Under the pieces are notes generated by a model. That model worked only from the letters and a program-made list of their open reading frames with translations. It searched no databases and had not been told where the DNA came from. From Acidobacteriota bacterium (GTDB lineage Bacteria > Acidobacteriota > Vicinamibacteria > Vicinamibacterales > UBA823), in NCBI GenBank assembly GCA_002730735.1, contig PCAU01000010.1, positions 147,206-211,205 on the forward strand: a stretch of 64,000 nucleotides of DNA. The letters run 5' to 3'. Positions 54,324 through 63,053 of the stretch are shown here, piece by piece (positions within the stretch are counted from its first letter, which is position 1; every line of letters begins with the position of its first letter). The translations under genes were made by a program, and so were the position numbers.

Positions 54324-55931
54324 TCACATGGCCATCACGTCAAACTGCTCGTGATGCAGCCTAGCATCAGGCTTCAGCGTTAGATCGCGACCGAGTGTGG
54401 CGCGTAAATCACGTAATACCCCGCGTTCCTCTTTCTCAAGCACCTGTGCAATATCTGGATTCACTCTCAGCACAATCCCGTGGCCATTAAGATCACCTCG
54501 GATTTTCTGCATCTCGGCTAGAATTTCGTAGCAAATAGTCGACATGGACTTAATCGTTCCACTCCCAGAACAGTAAGGACACGGTTCGGTCAGCTGGCGT
54601 TCCAGTGTCTGCTTAACCCGCTTACGGGTCACAATAATCAGACCTACATCTGCTACCTGTATTGCCTTCGATGGTGACCGATCACGTCGAAGCTCCTGCT
54701 CCATAGCATGAAAGACTTTCTGACGGTTTTTCCGTTCTTCCATGTCAATCAGGTCAAGCACAATAATGCCGCCTAGGTCTCGGAGCCGGAACTGGTGCGC
54801 AATTTCCTTAACAGCCTCAAGGTTCGTCTTGAGGATGGTGTCTTCGAGCCGACCGGTCCGCTTACCAACATAGCGTCCAGTGTTAACGTCAATCGCCACA
54901 AGTGCTTCAGTGTGGTTGATAACGATGTAGCCCCCGGATTTCAACCAGACCTTTGGTCGGAGCGCCTTATCAATTTCGTGCTGAATGCCATACTCGTCGA
55001 AGATCGGAAACGACTTTGTGTATCGGCGCACCCGAGATGCCAGATCTGGCATGATTCGCTCAACCAACTTAACAACACGACCATACTCCTCAGCGTTATC
55101 GATCCGAATAGCACTATAGTCAGCCGTCAGAAAATCACGGACGAGTTTCGCAACAAGACTCTCTTCCTGATAGACAACGGTCGGCGGAGGATTGGACTCG
55201 GTCCGCTGTCGGATGCCGGTCCACACTTGATGAAAGTAGGACAAGTCACCAAGGATGTCCTCCTCGGAACGACCACCGGCCGCGGTCCGGACGATGACCC
55301 CACCCGAAAAGTTGTGCTCGCTTTTGAACTCCCGAACAATCCGGCGCAAGCGCGACCGCTCTTCTCGAGACGCAATCTTTCGCGAAATACCAATGTGGTC
55401 GACCGTAGGCAGGAAGACCAAGAAACGACCAGGCATGCTGACGTGGGACGTGATGCGCGCCCCCTTTGTGCCTAGTGGCTCCTTAACTACCTGAACCAAC
55501 ACTTCCTGGCCCTGCTCTAGCAAATCCTCTATTTTTGCTGCGGAATCCCGATTACGGTCGGCATTGTGGCCAGCCTCCGTTGCTACCGGTTCAACGTTCC
55601 CATCCACGTCACCATCAGTCTCACCGCCGGAATCGATAGGGTCACTGTCCTCGGCTTTTTCATCACCATCATCACTGGTGTCAAAGCGCTCGAGCTCCTC
55701 CAATGTGTCGTGCACTTCCGACACATAGAGGAACGCATCGCGCTCCAGTCCGACGTTAACGAATGCCGATTGCATGCCGGGTAGCACCTTCGAAACCCGG
55801 CCCTTGTAGATGTTACCGACGGTCCCTCGGTTTCGTTCCCGTTCGATAAAGACCTCGGTCACGAGGTCGTCCTCGAGAATAGCCACAGCGGTTTCGTGGC
55901 TGTTCGAGGAGATGATCATCTCCTTGCTCAT
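54324..55931 (-). CDS. rng: Ribonuclease G/E family endoribonuclease
   Basis: The 535-residue enzyme has an N-terminal S1 domain (GNIYKGRVSKVLPGMQSAFVNVGLERDAFLYVSE) into which a long acidic stretch of about 45 residues (Asp/Glu/Ser-rich, about 90-130) is inserted. The RNase-H-like catalytic part has DVNTGRYVGKR and VLDLIDMEERKNR with metal-binding Asp, and the zinc link PCPYCSGSG. The acidic insertion is not in E. coli RNase G. It processes rRNA and mRNA in the cytosol. ATG 55931 has GGAG eight bases upstream. It follows rodA after 193 bases on the same strand. Confidence 0.93.
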   Translation of the reverse strand: MSKEMIISSNSHETAVAILEDDLVTEVFIERERNRGTVGNIYKGRVSKVLPGMQSAFVNVGLERDAFLYVSEVHDTLEELERFDTSDDGDEKAEDSDPIDSGGETDGDVDGNVEPVATEAGHNADRNRDSAAKIEDLLEQGQEVLVQVVKEPLGTKGARITSHVSMPGRFLVFLPTVDHIGISRKIASREERSRLRRIVREFKSEHNFSGGVIVRTAAGGRSEEDILGDLSYFHQVWTGIRQRTESNPPPTVVYQEESLVAKLVRDFLTADYSAIRIDNAEEYGRVVKLVERIMPDLASRVRRYTKSFPIFDEYGIQHEIDKALRPKVWLKSGGYIVINHTEALVAIDVNTGRYVGKRTGRLEDTILKTNLEAVKEIAHQFRLRDLGGIIVLDLIDMEERKNRQKVFHAMEQELRRDRSPSKAIQVADVGLIIVTRKRVKQTLERQLTEPCPYCSGSGTIKSMSTICYEILAEMQKIRGDLNGHGIVLRVNPDIAQVLEKEERGVLRDLRATLGRDLTLKPDARLHHEQFDVMAM

Positions 55932-56124
55932 GTACTAAACTCCATTTGGGACCAACGGGGCGTGTTTTCAGGTGTACATTCGTGCACTGTAATTGGTGAG
56001 TAACCACTGCCCGATTACCGTGCGAGTCGCCTAGCAACTCCCAGATATACACTTTATCCCCTCGTCCCATGCGCCGGCGTTCCCGATCTTTTCGTTCGAT
56101 CCAAATCCGACGCCAAAAGCATTA
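55932..56124. other. Spacer between rodA and rng
   Basis: This 193-base spacer holds the rng ribosome-binding site near the rng start and no clear hairpin with a T-run. A minus-strand frame from 56070 into rng looks like continuation noise, not a gene. Whether it contains a promoter for rng or a processing site for the mre/rod transcript is not visible. Confidence 0.4.
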
Positions 56125-57225
56125 TCAATTAATGAACCTGCGCATCCTGACGTTCACGATGAGACCAAATCCAGCCAGGGTAGCAATCAGCGATGACCCG
56201 CCATAACTCATTAGCGGTAGCGTTAAACCTTTCACGGGCGCTAACCCGGCTGACATGGTCACGTTGTAGACGACTTGAAACGCAAAGCTCGACATCACCC
56301 CGACGACAAGGTAAGCCCCCAGACGGTCCTTCGCGAGTCGTGCAGCAGCGAGGCTCCGCACGATCACGAACAGATAGAGTCCGAGCACCACAATGACGCC
56401 GAGAAACCCCTGTTCTTCAGCTAGTACTGAAAATATAAAATCGTTGTGTGCAACAGGCAGGAAGTTAAACTGCCCCTGTGTACCCTGTAGAAATCCTTTC
56501 CCGGCAAGGCCACCTGACCCGGCCGTGATCTGTGCCTGAATCTGCTGGTATCCGGCACCATGTGCATCACGTGCCGGATCTAAAAACGTGACAAGTCGCT
56601 CTTGTTGGTAGGGCTCCAACCAGTAGTTCCACGCAACTGGTGCCAAGAGCAGCGCCAGGGTGGCCAAGATAGCCAGCCACCGCATGCGGAGACCAGCGAG
56701 ATACGTAACACCGAGGGCAACAGCCAATAACCCCACCGAGGTTCCTAAATCAGGCTGTTTTGCAATCAACACGAAAGGGACTGCTGTAAAAATACCGACC
56801 ATCAAGATGTCGGGAATTTCGACCGAACCGCGCCGTGTTTCACTGAAATAGTTGGCGAGTAAGACCGCCAACCCTAACTTCGCAAACTCTGATGGTTGTA
56901 CATTCAACGCACCTAGGCGGAGCCAGCGCTGCGAGCCTCCGGAGATTTCGCCAACCAGGAGCACGAGCACCAACGCTGCAACCACTCCACCGTAAATAAA
57001 GAGTGCGTAATCTGCAACTACACGGTAATCAACGCCTAAGCAGATAGCAAAGACAACCCCACCTAGCAGTAAGGCATAGAACTGCATCCCAAACTGAGAG
57101 CCAACGGCATCCACCGTTGGCTCAAAAGTGGCACTGTAAATCATAGCCACACCAATTGCACACAGCACCAGAATCGCAGCAATTAGAGGCCAGTCGACGT
57201 GGCGATATAGGCGACCATCCAACAT
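56125..57225 (-). CDS. rodA: Rod-shape determining SEDS peptidoglycan polymerase
   Basis: This 366-residue membrane protein has about ten helices, with the SEDS motifs AALNVQPSEFAKLGLAVLLANYF, KQPDLGTSVGLLAVALGV and the C-terminal LMSYGGSSLIATLAGFGLIVNV. It polymerises lipid II together with PBP2. Its start overlaps the mrdA stop by one base (TAATG), which implies translational coupling and balanced amounts of the two partners. Length and motifs are normal. Confidence 0.95.
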   Translation of the reverse strand: MLDGRLYRHVDWPLIAAILVLCAIGVAMIYSATFEPTVDAVGSQFGMQFYALLLGGVVFAICLGVDYRVVADYALFIYGGVVAALVLVLLVGEISGGSQRWLRLGALNVQPSEFAKLGLAVLLANYFSETRRGSVEIPDILMVGIFTAVPFVLIAKQPDLGTSVGLLAVALGVTYLAGLRMRWLAILATLALLLAPVAWNYWLEPYQQERLVTFLDPARDAHGAGYQQIQAQITAGSGGLAGKGFLQGTQGQFNFLPVAHNDFIFSVLAEEQGFLGVIVVLGLYLFVIVRSLAAARLAKDRLGAYLVVGVMSSFAFQVVYNVTMSAGLAPVKGLTLPLMSYGGSSLIATLAGFGLIVNVRMRRFIN

Positions 57226-59153
57226 TAGTTGAGCTCACCTTGCGTTTGCTCAGGTACTGTCAAGTGGTCGGGTGGTGCGGGCTGTACTGTCTCAATTGTG
57301 GTTCCCGTCGACACCGGCGATGCCTGTGGTAAGTCCGGCAACGGCTCACCAGTCTTCTTCGCCAGATAGGTCTGCATCACATGACGTGCAATCGGTGCCG
57401 CGAGGTAACCGTGCTCGGAGTGCTCGGCGAGCACAACACCGGCAATCTCAGGCTGCCCCTCACTCGGTGCAAAGAACGTAAACCACCCGTGATCGCGAAA
57501 ATCCATATCGGAAGTTTCCTCCGCCTGTTCTCGGCCCGCCAGTGAGACCACCTGTGCCGTGCCCGTCTTACCGGCCACGTTGAAACCGTCGATTCGCGCA
57601 CGTCCGCCAGTACCTCGCGCGTTCACGACACGCCACAGCCCACGATGGAGCGTCTCGATGGTCTCAGGCTGTAACTCAACCACCTCACCCGGCCGCGGCT
57701 GCGTCGGTTTCCATCCCTCGCCGTCATCGATCGCCTTAATTACATGAGGAGTGGGCCGAACACCACCGTTGGCAATCGTCGAGATCAGCACCGCCTGGGA
57801 CAGCGGTGTGACCGATACCGCACCTTGACCAATCGACACCGAGATCGTTTCACCCGGATACCAGTCCTCACCCATGGTCTTCATTTTCCACTGCCTGGAC
57901 GGCACAATGCCCGCCATTTCATACGGTAGGTCAATGCCCGTCAAATCGCCCAGCCCGAGACGACGGGCCCAAGTATTCAGGACGTCAATGTCCAGTTTGC
58001 TGCCAAGGGTGTAGAAGTAGACGTTACAGGACCGCTCGAGGGCCGCCTCCATCATGAGCCGGCCATGGCCACCACGGAGATGACAGTGATAGGAGCGATC
58101 ATAAAATCTTTTAGCACCGTTACACTGTACCGAAAAATCAGACTCCACAATTCCTTCCTCGAGCGCAGCTACGGCAACCACGAGCTTGAAAATCGAGCCT
58201 GGTGCATACCGTCCCTGCAAGGTGCGGTTATGGAGGGGCTTCTGAGGGTCGTCGTTCAACCGTTGCCATGTAGCCTGGTCGATACCTAGCGAGAAATCGT
58301 TCGGGTCGTAGCTTGGCACGCTCGCCATCGCGAGTATCTCACCGGTATTTGGCTCTAGAATGACTGCGGCTCCATTGAATCCATGGGCTCTAAATGCTTC
58401 TTCCGTCGCAACCTGCAAATCGTAGTCAATCGTCAATTGAAGCCGTCGGCCTTCAACCGGGTTGACCTCCTCAATGGTATTGAGTTCGCGACCAATGCTG
58501 TTGACTACAACACGGCGCGTACCATCAGTGCCCATCAACTCTCGGTTATAGGACTGCTCAATCCCAGTCTGGCCGACAATCGCGCCACTGGCCGTGCCGC
58601 GGAACTTATCTTCAGAGATCTGCGCTTCTGTGATTTCACCAACATAGCCAAATAGGTGCGCCGCCAGCTTGCCGGTCCGATAGTGGCGTGTTGGCACTTC
58701 TTCAACGACGATGCCAGGCAACTCGATCCGCCGGGCCAACACTGCCGCGACCTGTTCCGCCGTCGCTTCCCGGATCATCACAATCGGTCGGAATTCTGGT
58801 TCATCGTCGTGCTCTTCGATGGTCTGCCAGAGTGATGGCTCGTCCACACCGCTAATTGCACTGAGTAATTCAATCGACCGGGTGAGGTCACCGATTTGTT
58901 CCCGCACCAGCGAAATATCGAAAGAGTAACGATTCTCAACAAGGATTTGGCCGTCCCGGTCAAAGAGTAGGCCTCTCGCAGCACGAAGCGTTAACGTCCG
59001 TTGGTGATTGTTGTCTGCCAACTCGCGGAATCTGCTGCCCTGCGCAATCTGGAGAAACCAGAAACCGATCGCCAGCGTCACTAGAACGGCTACAGCTCCG
59101 CCCTGCAGGAAGGCGAGGCGCGCGTCCACACTACGACGGTCATCACTGATCAT
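57225..59153 (-). CDS. mrdA: Penicillin-binding protein 2 (PBP2 transpeptidase)
   Basis: The 642-residue protein has a single N-terminal membrane anchor (GGAVAVLVTLAIGFWFLQIAQG), a dimerisation/pedestal domain and a transpeptidase domain. Active-site motifs are SIFK (GSIFKLVVAVAAL), SCN (ERSCNVYFYTLG) and KTG (VAGKTGTAQV). It cross-links peptidoglycan during elongation with RodA. The C-terminal tail is proline/threonine-rich. It follows mreD by 7 bases. Confidence 0.95.
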   Translation of the reverse strand: MISDDRRSVDARLAFLQGGAVAVLVTLAIGFWFLQIAQGSRFRELADNNHQRTLTLRAARGLLFDRDGQILVENRYSFDISLVREQIGDLTRSIELLSAISGVDEPSLWQTIEEHDDEPEFRPIVMIREATAEQVAAVLARRIELPGIVVEEVPTRHYRTGKLAAHLFGYVGEITEAQISEDKFRGTASGAIVGQTGIEQSYNRELMGTDGTRRVVVNSIGRELNTIEEVNPVEGRRLQLTIDYDLQVATEEAFRAHGFNGAAVILEPNTGEILAMASVPSYDPNDFSLGIDQATWQRLNDDPQKPLHNRTLQGRYAPGSIFKLVVAVAALEEGIVESDFSVQCNGAKRFYDRSYHCHLRGGHGRLMMEAALERSCNVYFYTLGSKLDIDVLNTWARRLGLGDLTGIDLPYEMAGIVPSRQWKMKTMGEDWYPGETISVSIGQGAVSVTPLSQAVLISTIANGGVRPTPHVIKAIDDGEGWKPTQPRPGEVVELQPETIETLHRGLWRVVNARGTGGRARIDGFNVAGKTGTAQVVSLAGREQAEETSDMDFRDHGWFTFFAPSEGQPEIAGVVLAEHSEHGYLAAPIARHVMQTYLAKKTGEPLPDLPQASPVSTGTTIETVQPAPPDHLTVPEQTQGELN

Positions 59154-59160
59154 AACTAGC

Positions 59161-59679
59161 TCACCACTCCAGCCGAGGCTTGACGCGGCCGCCGCTCATG
59201 CCCCGCCAGCGAAGGCGAGGCAGAGCTCGAAGGAGTTCAAACAATACCGCTCCAACTAAGCCATTTCCAAACGCCTCTCCAAACACGCCACCAACCGACG
59301 AATTTGGGATACGTAACACCAACATCGAATATAGCCCGAGAAACACCGACGCGTGTAATAGCGTCGCTCCAAAAAAAATCACAAAGCGTGGAAGCGAGCG
59401 CACGACGATGATCTGTGTTCCAATCAAGGCCACCGAAAATCCAACAATCGTTTTCGCAAGACCACTGACCCCAATGATGCCGCCTGAAAGTGCATCTTGG
59501 ATAACACCACCGACCGCACCACTGAGGAGTGCCGTCACTGGCGAAGTCGTCATGGCTAGGTAAACAATAGCGACCAACACCAGGTCGAGTTGTACCCCAT
59601 CACCCACCAGATACGGTATGAGCGTGGTCTGGAGCACGAGCGCAAAAACAACAATGAAAGCTACCTTAGACACTTTCAT
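59161..59679 (-). CDS. mreD: Rod-shape determining membrane protein MreD
   Basis: The 172-residue protein has five to six hydrophobic segments (VAFIVVFALVLQTTLIPYL, LVLVAIVYLAMTTSP, GVIQDALSGGIIGVSGLAKTIVGFS, IIVVRSLPRFVIFFGATLLHASVFLGLYSML). These match MreD in length and in the conserved GxxxD-type loop (GGVIQDALSGG). Primary sequence conservation is low in this family, so the assignment leans on position between mreC (4-base overlap) and mrdA. Confidence 0.88.
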   Translation of the reverse strand: MKVSKVAFIVVFALVLQTTLIPYLVGDGVQLDLVLVAIVYLAMTTSPVTALLSGAVGGVIQDALSGGIIGVSGLAKTIVGFSVALIGTQIIVVRSLPRFVIFFGATLLHASVFLGLYSMLVLRIPNSSVGGVFGEAFGNGLVGAVLFELLRALPRLRWRGMSGGRVKPRLEW

Positions 59680-60539
59680 CGCGTTCCACCACTTGGCAGA
59701 TCAATGGGTCGTCGTTCCGTAATGACCAGCACATCTTCCAAGGCACCAAAATCAACCACTGGCCGCACCCCAATGTCCTGATAGAGGCCGCTGTCCTGGT
59801 AGAGCCCGCGGCCCAGCTGGACCGACTCAACGACTCCAATAAGATACCCTTTCGGATATATCCCTTCGCTACCCGACGTCACCACCCGATCGCCCACCTG
59901 AACATCAGCCAGGTTGGAGATGTAGTCAAAACGTAGGGGTAGGTCGCCGACGTGTCCGGTCACAATACCTGCAGAACGAGAACGCTCGAGCATGGCTCCG
60001 ATCGCCGCATTTCGGTCGACCAAGAGTTGCACCTTTGCATTGTTCGCACTCAGAGGACCAACTACGCGGCCAACAACGCCTGTTGGTGCCAGCACGGCAA
60101 GGTCGGTCTGCAAGCCATCCCTAGTACCGCGAGCGATCGTTACGGTACGAAACCAAGGCGTGGCATCGACCGCGACTACCTCAGCGGCCACCGTCGACCA
60201 CGGCACATCTTCTCGAAAATTCAAAAGCTCTCGAAGACTCTCACTACGCTGTGCTTGTGCACGCGCGTTTTGAAGTTGGACCTGCATAGCTGCAAGCTGT
60301 CGCCTAAGTAGAGTGTTCTCGTCAGCAACGTTTTGAAGCGACGAGTAGCGCGCCCAAGTGTTCACTACTCCATCTACAAACCCAAAAGTTATGCGTTGGA
60401 TCCCAGAAAAGAACCCGAACGTAACCGATTCGAGCACTGGCACACCCGAATCGGATCGGACCTGGGCCGAAATGAGAATGATCTGAGCCGTCAGGACGGA
60501 CAGCAAGATGAAACCGGTGCGTCGGCGGATGTCAAACAC
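59676..60539 (-). CDS. mreC: Rod-shape determining protein MreC
   Basis: The 287-residue protein has a short cytoplasmic start, one transmembrane helix (FILLSVLTAQIILISA), a coiled coil (about 65-105, ENTLLRRQLAAMQVQLQNARAQ) and two beta-barrel domains (ATPWFRTVTIARGTRDGLQTDLAVLAPTGVVGRVV). It scaffolds the elongasome in the periplasm. It overlaps mreD by 4 bases and follows mreB after 32 bases. Confidence 0.93.
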   Translation of the reverse strand: MFDIRRRTGFILLSVLTAQIILISAQVRSDSGVPVLESVTFGFFSGIQRITFGFVDGVVNTWARYSSLQNVADENTLLRRQLAAMQVQLQNARAQAQRSESLRELLNFREDVPWSTVAAEVVAVDATPWFRTVTIARGTRDGLQTDLAVLAPTGVVGRVVGPLSANNAKVQLLVDRNAAIGAMLERSRSAGIVTGHVGDLPLRFDYISNLADVQVGDRVVTSGSEGIYPKGYLIGVVESVQLGRGLYQDSGLYQDIGVRPVVDFGALEDVLVITERRPIDLPSGGTR

Positions 60540-60571
60540 AGCCTCAGGCGAAAGCTCAGGATCGGCGCTGA

Positions 60572-61600
60572 CTAGTCGATCGAGATCTTCCGTAGCAGGT
60601 CAAAGTCATTGAGCATTTTGCCAGCACCCTGGACGACGGACCCCAACGGGTCTTCCGCCATCGAGAGCGGCAAGCCAGTCTCTTCCCTCAACCGCTTGTC
60701 CAGATTATTGAGCATCGACCCGCCACCGGTCAGCAAGATGCCACGGTCGACAATGTCGGCCGATAGCTCCGGTGGCGTACGTTCGAGTGCGGCACGCACG
60801 GCCTCGACAATCTTATTAACTGGGTCGGCAAGCGCCTCGCGAATTTCTTCGTCGTTGATGGTGAGCGTCTTCGGAATTCCCTCAATAAGATGGCGCCCCT
60901 TGATCTCTATCGTGAGTGGGTCGTCCAGTGGAAATGCCGAACCCACAGTCATCTTGATAGCCTCAGCCGTGCGCTCGCCAATAAGCAACTTATACTTCTG
61001 TTTAATGTACTGGATGATCGACTCATCCATCGCATTACCAGCCACCTTCACAGCTTTGCTGTAGACGATGCCGGCCATGGAAATAACCGCAATGTCAGTC
61101 GTGCCACCACCAATATCAACGATCATATTTCCAGATGGCTCAGTGATCGGCATGCCAGCACCAATCGCTGCTGCCATCGCCTCTTCCACCAAATACACTT
61201 CACTCGCTTTCGCACGTTTGGCACTATCCTTAACCGCCCGCTTTTCGACTTGTGTAATCTCTGACGGCACACCAATGACAATGCGTGGACGGACCCACAC
61301 AGTCCGGTTGTGCGCTTTCTTAATGAAGTGGTTGAGCATCTTTTCGGTGATTTCAAAATCGGCGATAACACCGTCCTTCATCGGCTTGATCGCGACGATA
61401 TTGCCAGGCGTTCGTCCGAGCATCTCCTTGGCATCCTTACCAACGGCCTCGATTCGTCCTGATGCCTTATTGATCGCTACAATCGAGGGCTCGTCCACGA
61501 CAATGCCCTTCGCCCGCGCAAAGACGCACGTGTTAGCGGTGCCCAAATCAATGGCCAGGTCATTCGAGAACAGCGATAACATCGAACGGAAGTTCAGCAA
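60572..61600 (-). CDS. mreB: Rod-shape determining actin homologue MreB
   Basis: The 342-residue protein has the phosphate-1 motif LAIDLGTANTCVFARAKG, NMIVDIGGGTTDIAVISM, and the adenosine motif ILLTGGGSMLNNLDKRL. It polymerises under the membrane and guides wall synthesis. I use the TTG at 61600 because AAGGGGG (61605-61611) is four bases before it and the resulting MLNFRSMLSLFSNDLAID start is family-like; an ATG at 61582 lacks such a site. It overlaps the stop of the GGDEF gene by 7 bases. Confidence 0.95.
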   Translation of the reverse strand: MLNFRSMLSLFSNDLAIDLGTANTCVFARAKGIVVDEPSIVAINKASGRIEAVGKDAKEMLGRTPGNIVAIKPMKDGVIADFEITEKMLNHFIKKAHNRTVWVRPRIVIGVPSEITQVEKRAVKDSAKRAKASEVYLVEEAMAAAIGAGMPITEPSGNMIVDIGGGTTDIAVISMAGIVYSKAVKVAGNAMDESIIQYIKQKYKLLIGERTAEAIKMTVGSAFPLDDPLTIEIKGRHLIEGIPKTLTINDEEIREALADPVNKIVEAVRAALERTPPELSADIVDRGILLTGGGSMLNNLDKRLREETGLPLSMAEDPLGSVVQGAGKMLNDFDLLRKISID

Positions 61601-62757
61601 TTAGCCCCCTTCGAAACGGTTCGTGATTGGCCATTCGAAGGCCGGTTCATACGAAGCCGTCCAGGTGGTCGCTGGCCTAGACCACTAGCCTTCCCGGCCA
61701 CAAGAATACCGTTCTTACCCTGTGCCTTCGCTCCGTACATTGCACAGTCAGCAACTCGCAGCAGTTCATCAGCCGTCGAAGCCGCTTCCGGTAACGCAGC
61801 TGAGCCAATCGATGCTGTCAACCTGACCTCGAAGCCAGCGGTAGTAAGAAATCGGTGCTTCGCTAGGTTTTCTCGAACGCGCTCAGCAACCACCCTGGCG
61901 CCCTCATTTCCGGTGTCCGGTAAGACAACAACGAATTCGTCACCGCCAAACCGAGCCACGATATCAGTCTCGCGCGTACTTCTCTGAATCACCTGTGCCG
62001 CTTCTACCAAGGCGCGACTTCCGCAAAGGTGACCGTGGCTGTCGTTAACCGTATCGAAATTGTCCAAGTCAATGAACAGTAACGACAGTGAATTACCGGT
62101 TCGTGAGGTCCGCCTGACTTCACGGTGGAGCACTGACGAGAGAAAACTTGAGTTGTAGAGCTGAGTCAGGTCATCGGTGACCAACAGCGATTCGGCCCGC
62201 TTCAGCTTAACCGCGTGATCCAACGCGACCGCAGCTGGCTCGACAAGTGCACCGAAGCCATCAAGTAGTGGTTTCCCGAGCTGCGACGAGCGATCGGTCG
62301 GCTGGCGGTCCAGACCAACCAAAGCACCAATCGTTTGACAACTACTCACCATTGGTAACCCAAACGCCGCAACTGCTGGACCCTCAGAAATCCGTTTGTC
62401 CTTTGACAAATCAACTGAAACAGTGTCGTGGCCGTGACGAATCACCCACTCGCCGAGTGGTAGCGCCCCACGTTGTAGTTCAGCATCAGGCCCGAGACTC
62501 GCGACCATCTTCACGCCCAACGATTTATCGGGTACGACGACGGCCCACCACGGCACCGGCAGCAAGCGGCTCGCGTGTTCCACTAGTAACTCAGCAATTT
62601 CTTTCGGGTCGACGGACTTGTTCAGGTCCCGATGAACTTTCGACCACACCTCGTAATTCCACAGATGTCGGCGAAAGACCGACTGGCTCTCTTTGAGCCT
62701 CGCAAAAAGGTCAAATGGTTCGGCCAAAACAAGTTGCTGCTCAATCTCAATCGGCAA
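61594..62757 (-). CDS. GAF-GGDEF diguanylate cyclase fused upstream of mreB
   Basis: This 387-residue cytosolic protein has an N-terminal region, a GAF-like sensory domain (about 75-190) and a GGDEF domain with the full active site GGDEF in VARFGGDEFVVVLP. The inhibitory I-site RETD lies five residues earlier. SLLFIDLDNFDTVNDSHGH is the usual start of the domain. It should make cyclic di-GMP and be product-inhibited. The C-terminus (PGRLRMNRPSN) ends 7 bases inside mreB. The start appears to be TTG 62757. No EAL domain. Confidence 0.88.
   Translation of the reverse strand: MPIEIEQQLVLAEPFDLFARLKESQSVFRRHLWNYEVWSKVHRDLNKSVDPKEIAELLVEHASRLLPVPWWAVVVPDKSLGVKMVASLGPDAELQRGALPLGEWVIRHGHDTVSVDLSKDKRISEGPAVAAFGLPMVSSCQTIGALVGLDRQPTDRSSQLGKPLLDGFGALVEPAAVALDHAVKLKRAESLLVTDDLTQLYNSSFLSSVLHREVRRTSRTGNSLSLLFIDLDNFDTVNDSHGHLCGSRALVEAAQVIQRSTRETDIVARFGGDEFVVVLPDTGNEGARVVAERVRENLAKHRFLTTAGFEVRLTASIGSAALPEAASTADELLRVADCAMYGAKAQGKNGILVAGKASGLGQRPPGRLRMNRPSNGQSRTVSKGANC
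61605..61611 (-). promoter_or_regulatory. Ribosome-binding site supporting a TTG start for mreB
   Basis: AAGGGGG on the minus strand lies four bases before TTG 61600, within the last codons of the diguanylate cyclase gene. It suggests that mreB translation follows ribosomes finishing that gene. Confidence 0.55.
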
Positions 62758-63053
62758 GAGCGGAACCTAGAGATGCCCGGCGCTCCAAAACGATCGAAAC
62801 GTCCCAACATGCGAAGTCGCGTGGTGACAACCCGACGCGATGCGCCTCCTAAGCGACCTGTCAATCTCCCTAAGTCCTTCTATCCAACATAAATATATCA
62901 CATCGGCCCACGTCCACCGGATGCCGATTGCATAGTTTCCAGAAGTCCCGCCAGAAGCGTGCGCCTTATTCAAGTGCTTGCAGGGGTGAAACTTCTTGTT
63001 CTACGATGTTAGCTTGGGTCGGCCGCCTAAAGGCGGGCAGGGAGTGACAGATT
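62758..63053. other. Divergent spacer between diguanylate cyclase and PpiD-like genes
   Basis: This 296-base spacer holds the PpiD-side promoter and SD described separately, and a 5-bp hairpin CCGCC-TAAA-GGCGG at 63023-63036 in the predicted leader. I see no tRNA, no second gene and no long repeat; the frames crossing it are not protein-like. Confidence 0.45.
62978..63007 (+). promoter_or_regulatory. Candidate promoter of the PpiD-like gene
   Basis: TTGCAG (62978-62983) and TACGAT (63002-63007) are spaced by 18 bases, 46 bases before the ATG. Four of six matches at each box. The leader has a small stem-loop and the SD AGGGAG at 63039-63044. Confidence 0.4.

Noticed and set aside
54795-55475. 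Long open frame (226 codons) antisense to rng
   Set aside because: Fully inside a conserved gene and without family features.
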